A stretch of 64,000 nt of DNA from Candidatus Borrarchaeum weybense (GTDB taxonomy: Archaea; Asgardarchaeota; Sifarchaeia; Borrarchaeales; Borrarchaeaceae), in the NCBI GenBank assembly GCA_019057385.1, contig JAHQJS010000006.1:248001-312000 (forward strand). Direction: 5' to 3'. The notes below the pieces were generated by a model that ran no database searches, was not told where the DNA came from, and saw only the letters and a list, made by a program, of their open reading frames with translations. The translations under genes were made by a program, and so were the position numbers. Positions 59,287 through 64,000 of the stretch are shown here, one piece after another (the first letter of the stretch is position 1; each line of letters begins with the position of its first letter).

Positions 59287-59300
59287 GGTAGTTCACTGAA
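59110..59300 (+). ncRNA. Predicted omegaRNA (reRNA) scaffold overlapping the tnpB 3' end and RE
   Basis: Hairpins CCTACG-GGA-CGTAGG, GAATACC-TCAAT-GGTATTC and CCTCAC...GTGAGG; first and last conserved in the mini-element at 36845-37145. Confidence 0.6.
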
Positions 59301-59389
59301 GTTCTGAAGAATTGAATACAGAGTAATACATTTAAAATGAGTTGACTTTAAACCTACCATACTAGTTACAATATGTTTGAGTGATCAGA

Positions 59390-59572
59390 ATGGTCAGATT
59401 ACGTGAATGCAGTTTTTGCGCAATTAAAATTGAACCTGGTACAGGGATGTTATACGTTAAAACAGATGGATCTACAAGATGGTACTGCTCTAGTAAATGT
59501 AAAAAATCAGATTCGATGAAACGCAATCCACGCAAACTAAAATGGACAAATCGATATGAATCTAAGCGTTAA
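59390..59572 (+). CDS. rpl24e: 50S ribosomal protein eL24
   Basis: MVRLRECSFCAIKIEPGTGMLYVKTDGSTRWYCSSKCKKS. Confidence 0.93.
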   Translation: MVRLRECSFCAIKIEPGTGMLYVKTDGSTRWYCSSKCKKSDSMKRNPRKLKWTNRYESKR

Positions 59573-59623
59573 TATCCTGTATCTTATTTTTAATAACCAA
59601 ATAACAAAACTTAAGCATTAGAT

Positions 59624-60082
59624 TCATTCGTATAACCACTTTTCGTCTGAACGTGGATATTTACATACCTCTTCTTCGGTAAAATATACTGCCATTTCCA
59701 TTTTTGCATTTTCTACAGAATCTGCGGCGTGGATGACATTTCGTTCAAGAGTCATCCCAAAATCACCTCTAATGGTACCCGGACTTGCTTCTAGAGAATT
59801 TGTTTTTCCTATAATTGTCCTTACTGCTTGAACTGCGCTTTTTCCTTCTACAATCATTGGAAGAGATGGTCCTGATGTAATATATTCTATTAATGGTTCG
59901 AAAAATGCCTTTCCTTTATGAACGGCATATTGTTTCTCTGCTAATTCTCTTGAAACTTGTAATAACTTCAATGCAGTTATTCTCAGCCCTTTTTTCTCAA
60001 TTCTTGAGATTATTTCTCCAATTAACCCTCTTGCTATGGCATCAGGCTTTAGCATCACAAAAGTTCTCTCAAATTCACTCAT
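59624..60082 (-). CDS. ndk: Nucleoside diphosphate kinase
   Basis: ERTFVMLKPDAIARGLIGEIISRIEKKGLRITALK, NVIHAADS. Confidence 0.96.
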   Translation of the reverse strand: MSEFERTFVMLKPDAIARGLIGEIISRIEKKGLRITALKLLQVSRELAEKQYAVHKGKAFFEPLIEYITSGPSLPMIVEGKSAVQAVRTIIGKTNSLEASPGTIRGDFGMTLERNVIHAADSVENAKMEMAVYFTEEEVCKYPRSDEKWLYE

Positions 60083-60234
60083 ACTTTTGCCTCCTATGCC
60101 TATACCTTAAAACTTGAAAATTCACCTACTTTCAGTTTTTAAAATGGTTTTAAATGAAAGAACATTAACCTCTCCATATTTTGTGCTCTAGCAAATTTTA
60201 ATTTGTTATAATGGAGAGATCTTACGGTATTTTT

Positions 60235-60648
60235 TTAGAATTCTATTATTTGCATATCTTCCTTCTCAGGTTTTCCAGTGACTTTGAGGTTTATCTGAAC
60301 TATCTCATCTGAAATCATATTTCCTCTTACTGTTCGTCTCTTTCTCTGACCAGGTCTTTTTGGATGAAAACCAGGTGCTGATGACATCAAGATTCTTTTC
60401 CTGATAGCTCCATGAACATCAGGTTTCATGGGGAAACCATCTTTGTCACTTCCACCAGTTAACACGAATTTGTATCCCGGAAAGCCAATTGTTGTACCTT
60501 CAATTTCTTCTGAAATCTTAATTCCCAATAATCTGCCAATTTTATCACCTTCGATACCAATCTGTCGTGTTTTACCAGTTTCTGGATCAGATATAACAGC
60601 TTTATATTCAACCACTTTTCTTGTCCTCCGAAATGTTCTGATTATCAT
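60235..60648 (-). CDS. rps6e: 30S ribosomal protein eS6
   Basis: YKAVISDPETGKTRQIGIEGDKIGRLLGIKISEEIEGTTIGFPGYKFVLTGGSDKDGFPMKPDV. Confidence 0.94.
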   Translation of the reverse strand: MIIRTFRRTRKVVEYKAVISDPETGKTRQIGIEGDKIGRLLGIKISEEIEGTTIGFPGYKFVLTGGSDKDGFPMKPDVHGAIRKRILMSSAPGFHPKRPGQRKRRTVRGNMISDEIVQINLKVTGKPEKEDMQIIEF

Positions 60649-60728
60649 CAAGTTTTGAAATCGTGAATGATTAAAGAACATGAATTCATTTTCTGTTTAT
60701 AAATTCTGCGCTTTGACCAAATGGAAAA

Positions 60729-62576
60729 TTAAAATCCCCACAATGGTTTTGTTTTCCGTTTTATTTCACGAAGTTCGTCTAAAATTTCTTTTTGAGAGTC
60801 TGGCAATTCATCCTTGAACTTGGTTCGCAGCGTATTAAACATCGTCTCAGACATGTCAACTATCAGTACATCATTTTCGTTAAAGGTCCTTCCAACTGTA
60901 CATCCCTTGATCGATATAGCGACCTCTTCCCCTTTTGTAGCCTTAGGAACATTCTCACCTCGATCTTGTATTCCAACTATTTCGCCGACTTTACGTCCAT
61001 CGGATGCACGAATTAATAGATATTTTTGACAGATTTGTCCTCCTAATACTTCAACACCAACGACCGCTGGCTTGTTAATTCGAAAAACAAAACCTGGCAT
61101 AACTTTTATTTTACCTGGCCTAATTATTGCCTTTTCGCGTTCTTCACGTAATTGCTTTTCCTTATCTAGTTTCCAATCATCGAAATCTTCAACGAGTCTA
61201 TAAATGATATTGTTTAGCATTATAGGTATACCAAGACGATCTGCTTCTTCTTGCGCGTCTGGACGCACACCAACATTAAAGCCTAAAATTACTCCGTTCA
61301 GGGGATCTTGTTCGAGAGAAACACCTGCATCAACAACATCACGTTTGCTAACGTCTCCAACATTCGCAGTTCTTATGGGGATCTTATTTTCTTTTAAAAG
61401 TCTAAGAATAGCCTCTAAAGAACCTAATGCATCTGCTTTCAGGATTATTCCAGAAATATCTGTAGATATAATTATTTCGCTGATCTCTTTCTTTATCTCC
61501 GCAATAAGGGAGTTTAAATGTTCTTCGTCAGTGAACACTGAAACCGATGCACCAGCAACAGCATTATCGAGATTTGGCGCGCCTATTTTTATACCAGCCG
61601 CTGCTTTTATTTCATCTACTGAATTAAACTTTTCTCTTGGATCACGGATTTCATCCAAAGGTTTTGGAGAAAGCAATGCGCGAACTTTTGTTATAATCGG
61701 TTCACCATTCTTATCATAGGTGATAATACTGTCTCCCTTCTTAATTCGTCCCTCATAGATAATTGTGTCAATAGTTATTCCTAGACCTGGTTCTTCTTTA
61801 ACTTCCAGAATTGAGCCGATTGCTGGTCCCTTTGAAACATGTAGTTTTTCTTGCAGATATTGCTGTGCCAAACCAGTTAGAATCATTAAAAGATCTGCTA
61901 TTCCTTCTCCAGTTTTAGCAGAAGTTGGGATTATAGCCACATTTTTTGTAAAGTCCTTTATTCTATCGTATCTTTCGGCTTGGAATTTTTCCTTTGAGAG
62001 TTCGCCCATTATTTCATATATGCGCTCATTAAGGTCAGTTTGAATAAATTCATTTTGTTTGTTGAAAGATGCTAGAAAAGTAGAGTTCTCGTTGGGTTTC
62101 CATCCTCCTAGACGATCAATTTTATTTGCAGCGATCAAAAAAGGAACTTTTCGAGCACGTAAAAGATTTAAACTCTCCCATGATTGAGGCATAAAGCCAT
62201 CCATTACGTCTATTACAAGAATAGCAATATCAGCTACACTCGCTCCACGAGCCCGCAGGTTGATGAACGATTCGTGCCCTGGTGTATCGATTATTAGAAG
62301 ACCTGGTAAAGTGAATTTTATCTTGAGAGTATCAAGCAATTTCCCAGTAACTTCTTTAATTGTCTCCATAGGAAAAAAACTTGCACCAATGTGCTGTGTA
62401 ATGCCTCCTGCTTCTCTTTTCTGCACTGCAGTACCACGGATTCTGTCTAGCAGTGAGGTCTTGCCGTGATCAATATGTCCCATGATAGTACAAATTGGAG
62501 CGCGTAAATCGTCCTCTTTTTCACTCATTTGCTTTAACCTCCACTTTGAAGGTTTGATTATGAAGTTCTTAGACAA
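60729..62576 (-). CDS. infB: Translation initiation factor aIF2/IF5B
   Basis: TIMGHIDHGKTSLLDRIRGT, IDTPGHESFINLRARGASVADIAILVIDVMDG, AANKIDRLGGW. Confidence 0.96.
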   Translation of the reverse strand: MSKNFIIKPSKWRLKQMSEKEDDLRAPICTIMGHIDHGKTSLLDRIRGTAVQKREAGGITQHIGASFFPMETIKEVTGKLLDTLKIKFTLPGLLIIDTPGHESFINLRARGASVADIAILVIDVMDGFMPQSWESLNLLRARKVPFLIAANKIDRLGGWKPNENSTFLASFNKQNEFIQTDLNERIYEIMGELSKEKFQAERYDRIKDFTKNVAIIPTSAKTGEGIADLLMILTGLAQQYLQEKLHVSKGPAIGSILEVKEEPGLGITIDTIIYEGRIKKGDSIITYDKNGEPIITKVRALLSPKPLDEIRDPREKFNSVDEIKAAAGIKIGAPNLDNAVAGASVSVFTDEEHLNSLIAEIKKEISEIIISTDISGIILKADALGSLEAILRLLKENKIPIRTANVGDVSKRDVVDAGVSLEQDPLNGVILGFNVGVRPDAQEEADRLGIPIMLNNIIYRLVEDFDDWKLDKEKQLREEREKAIIRPGKIKVMPGFVFRINKPAVVGVEVLGGQICQKYLLIRASDGRKVGEIVGIQDRGENVPKATKGEEVAISIKGCTVGRTFNENDVLIVDMSETMFNTLRTKFKDELPDSQKEILDELREIKRKTKPLWGF

Positions 62577-62749
62577 TTTCTGTCCTTATTTTGAAGGATC
62601 ATTCATTCAATTCCTTAAATAACTTTGTAAAGTTTTTGATTTAGCATTTAATGTGTTTTTTGATTGTGCCATCCATTTTTCCTATGGCAAGTATTCGCCA
62701 ATAACTTTAAAAGTATCCTCCTGTTTCATTTGAAAAAAGGTGAGAAAAG

Positions 62750-64000
62750 ATGGGTATAGAACTAACTACATTAGACTTGAATTTTACCTGGATGATTGTT
62801 GTTATATCTATAGCTGGATTAATTTATGCGGTATTGCTTGCACGTCAAACTATGAAACACCCCACCACTGGGGGCGATGCAGACAGAATTTCTAACGCCA
62901 TAAGAGCAGGGGCAAATTCATATCTAAGAAAGCAACTTATTTCGATCGGAGTGATGGTTGCAATATTAGCTGCCATTCTTATAATGTTACCTGCGCATCA
63001 ACCAGAGGGTTTCCCATCAATTAGGTTTGGAAGGATGTTAGCATTCCTGATGGGTGCTAGTTTCTCAGCATCTGTAGGATACGCGGGTATGAATATTGCC
63101 ACCCGCGCAAATGTCAGAGTAGCTGCTGCAGCGAATAAAAGTTTCGGACAAGCGCTTAAAATAGCATACAGAGGTGGAACAGTAGCTGGTATGCTAACCG
63201 ATGGGCTTGGCCTGCTAGGAGGTATAATTGCATTTATAATCTTCCGTGAATGGGCGTTCGAAGTCTTATTAGGCTTTGGATTTGGCGGAACACTTATAGC
63301 ATTGTTCTATCGAGTTGGTGGTGGAATTTATACGAAGGCTGCAGATGTTGGAGCCGATCTTGTAGGCAAAATTGAGAAAGGTATCCCTGAAGATGATCCA
63401 AGGAATGCTGCTGTGGTAGCTGACTTGGTAGGTGATAATGTTGGTGACTGTGCAGGTATGGCTGCAGATATATTCGAGTCATACGAAGTAACAGAAGTTT
63501 CAGCTATGATATTAGGTCTAGCTGCGTTCCCACCAGCGATTTACGGTTTTAAAGGCGTATTATTCCCACTGATGGTCAGGGCCATCGGAGTGTTAAGTTC
63601 AATAATCGGTACGTACGCCGTGAGACTTCGTGGTGAAAAAGAAGGTGCAATGAAAGCGATAAACCGCGGTTACACCACTTCAGCTACGGCTTCGATAATT
63701 GGATTTTTCGTTCTCAGCTTTTTCTATATGCAAGGCTTAGCTGATATAAACACGGGCTTAGCTGTGGTTTGGTGGAAATTCCCAATTGCAATAATGGCAG
63801 GAATCGGGCTTGCAGTATCAACTAACTTCTTAACAGAGCATTTCACCTCAGTAGAGGCGGGACCTGTTAAAGGTATGTCAAAGGCATGTCAAACTGGTGC
63901 AGCAACCAACCTCCTCGAAGGTATTGCCGTAGGATATGAATCAAGTGTCTGGGCGATAATAAGTATAGCAGTATCAATTTTTGTTTCAGTAATAATCTTT
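62750..64000 (+). CDS. hppA: Membrane-bound ion-pumping pyrophosphatase (partial, runs off window)
   Basis: DVGADLVGKIEKGIPEDDPRNAAVVADLVGDNVGDCAGMAADIFESYEV; start ATG at 62750. Confidence 0.92.
   Translation, partial: MGIELTTLDLNFTWMIVVISIAGLIYAVLLARQTMKHPTTGGDADRISNAIRAGANSYLRKQLISIGVMVAILAAILIMLPAHQPEGFPSIRFGRMLAFLMGASFSASVGYAGMNIATRANVRVAAAANKSFGQALKIAYRGGTVAGMLTDGLGLLGGIIAFIIFREWAFEVLLGFGFGGTLIALFYRVGGGIYTKAADVGADLVGKIEKGIPEDDPRNAAVVADLVGDNVGDCAGMAADIFESYEVTEVSAMILGLAAFPPAIYGFKGVLFPLMVRAIGVLSSIIGTYAVRLRGEKEGAMKAINRGYTTSATASIIGFFVLSFFYMQGLADINTGLAVVWWKFPIAIMAGIGLAVSTNFLTEHFTSVEAGPVKGMSKACQTGAATNLLEGIAVGYESSVWAIISIAVSIFVSVIIF

Larger units (their letters stand above)
57870..59300 (+). 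mobile_element. IS200/IS605-type TnpB-only element (no tnpA seen)
   Basis: LE hairpin 57877-57897 (CACCACAGCTTCAGCGTGGTG), tnpB, RE hairpin CCTCACTGCTTCAGCGTGAGG followed by TAGTTCAC. Confidence 0.82.

Noticed and set aside
61204-61719. 171-aa plus-strand ORF
   Set aside because: Antisense shadow of infB.
60729-62576. aIF2/IF5B checked for an intein at the P-loop
   Set aside because: AHIDHGKTSLLDRIRG region is continuous; no intein motifs.

Overview
This 64-kb window is archaeal chromosome. Core markers are aEF-2, aIF2/5B, GluRS, uS15, eS1 (S3Ae), eS6, eS8, eL24, eL33, an archaeal histone, NDK and two archaeal-type tRNAs. Several gene types (V4R/Bet3-like and longin-like proteins, a Get3-like ATPase) would fit an Asgard-related genome, but I cannot prove taxonomy from sequence alone. 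Main functional blocks: (i) a probable tetrahydromethanopterin/F420/C1 cluster at 18.0-24.3 kb: two RimK/MptN-type ligases, a MobA-like NTP transferase, CofE, an MtrA-MtrH fusion and a tandem thymidylate-synthase-like protein; (ii) Get3 and ArsA-HSP20 ATPases; (iii) an operon of two V4R/Bet3-like proteins plus a longin-like protein; (iv) GT-C membrane glycosyltransferases, UDP-sugar enzymes and an ABC exporter; (v) the uS15-RecJ-Pcc1-eS1 information-processing cluster. Mobile content is dominated by RNA-guided-nuclease ancestors: an HNH-less IscB relative (IsrB-like) with a probable HEARO/omegaRNA leader, two intact TnpB genes with LE/RE hairpins, an internally deleted tnpB, a tnpB-less mini-element that keeps an omegaRNA-like end, and a solo RE-like hairpin. 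The most unusual single object is a tRNA-Glu(CTC) gene at 27683-27935 (-). It appears to be split by four introns; three have well-formed bulge-helix-bulge (BHB) motifs that I paired by hand. A nearby tRNA-Cys(GCA) has a 19-nt D-loop intron with a BHB. No CRISPR array or rRNA was seen.
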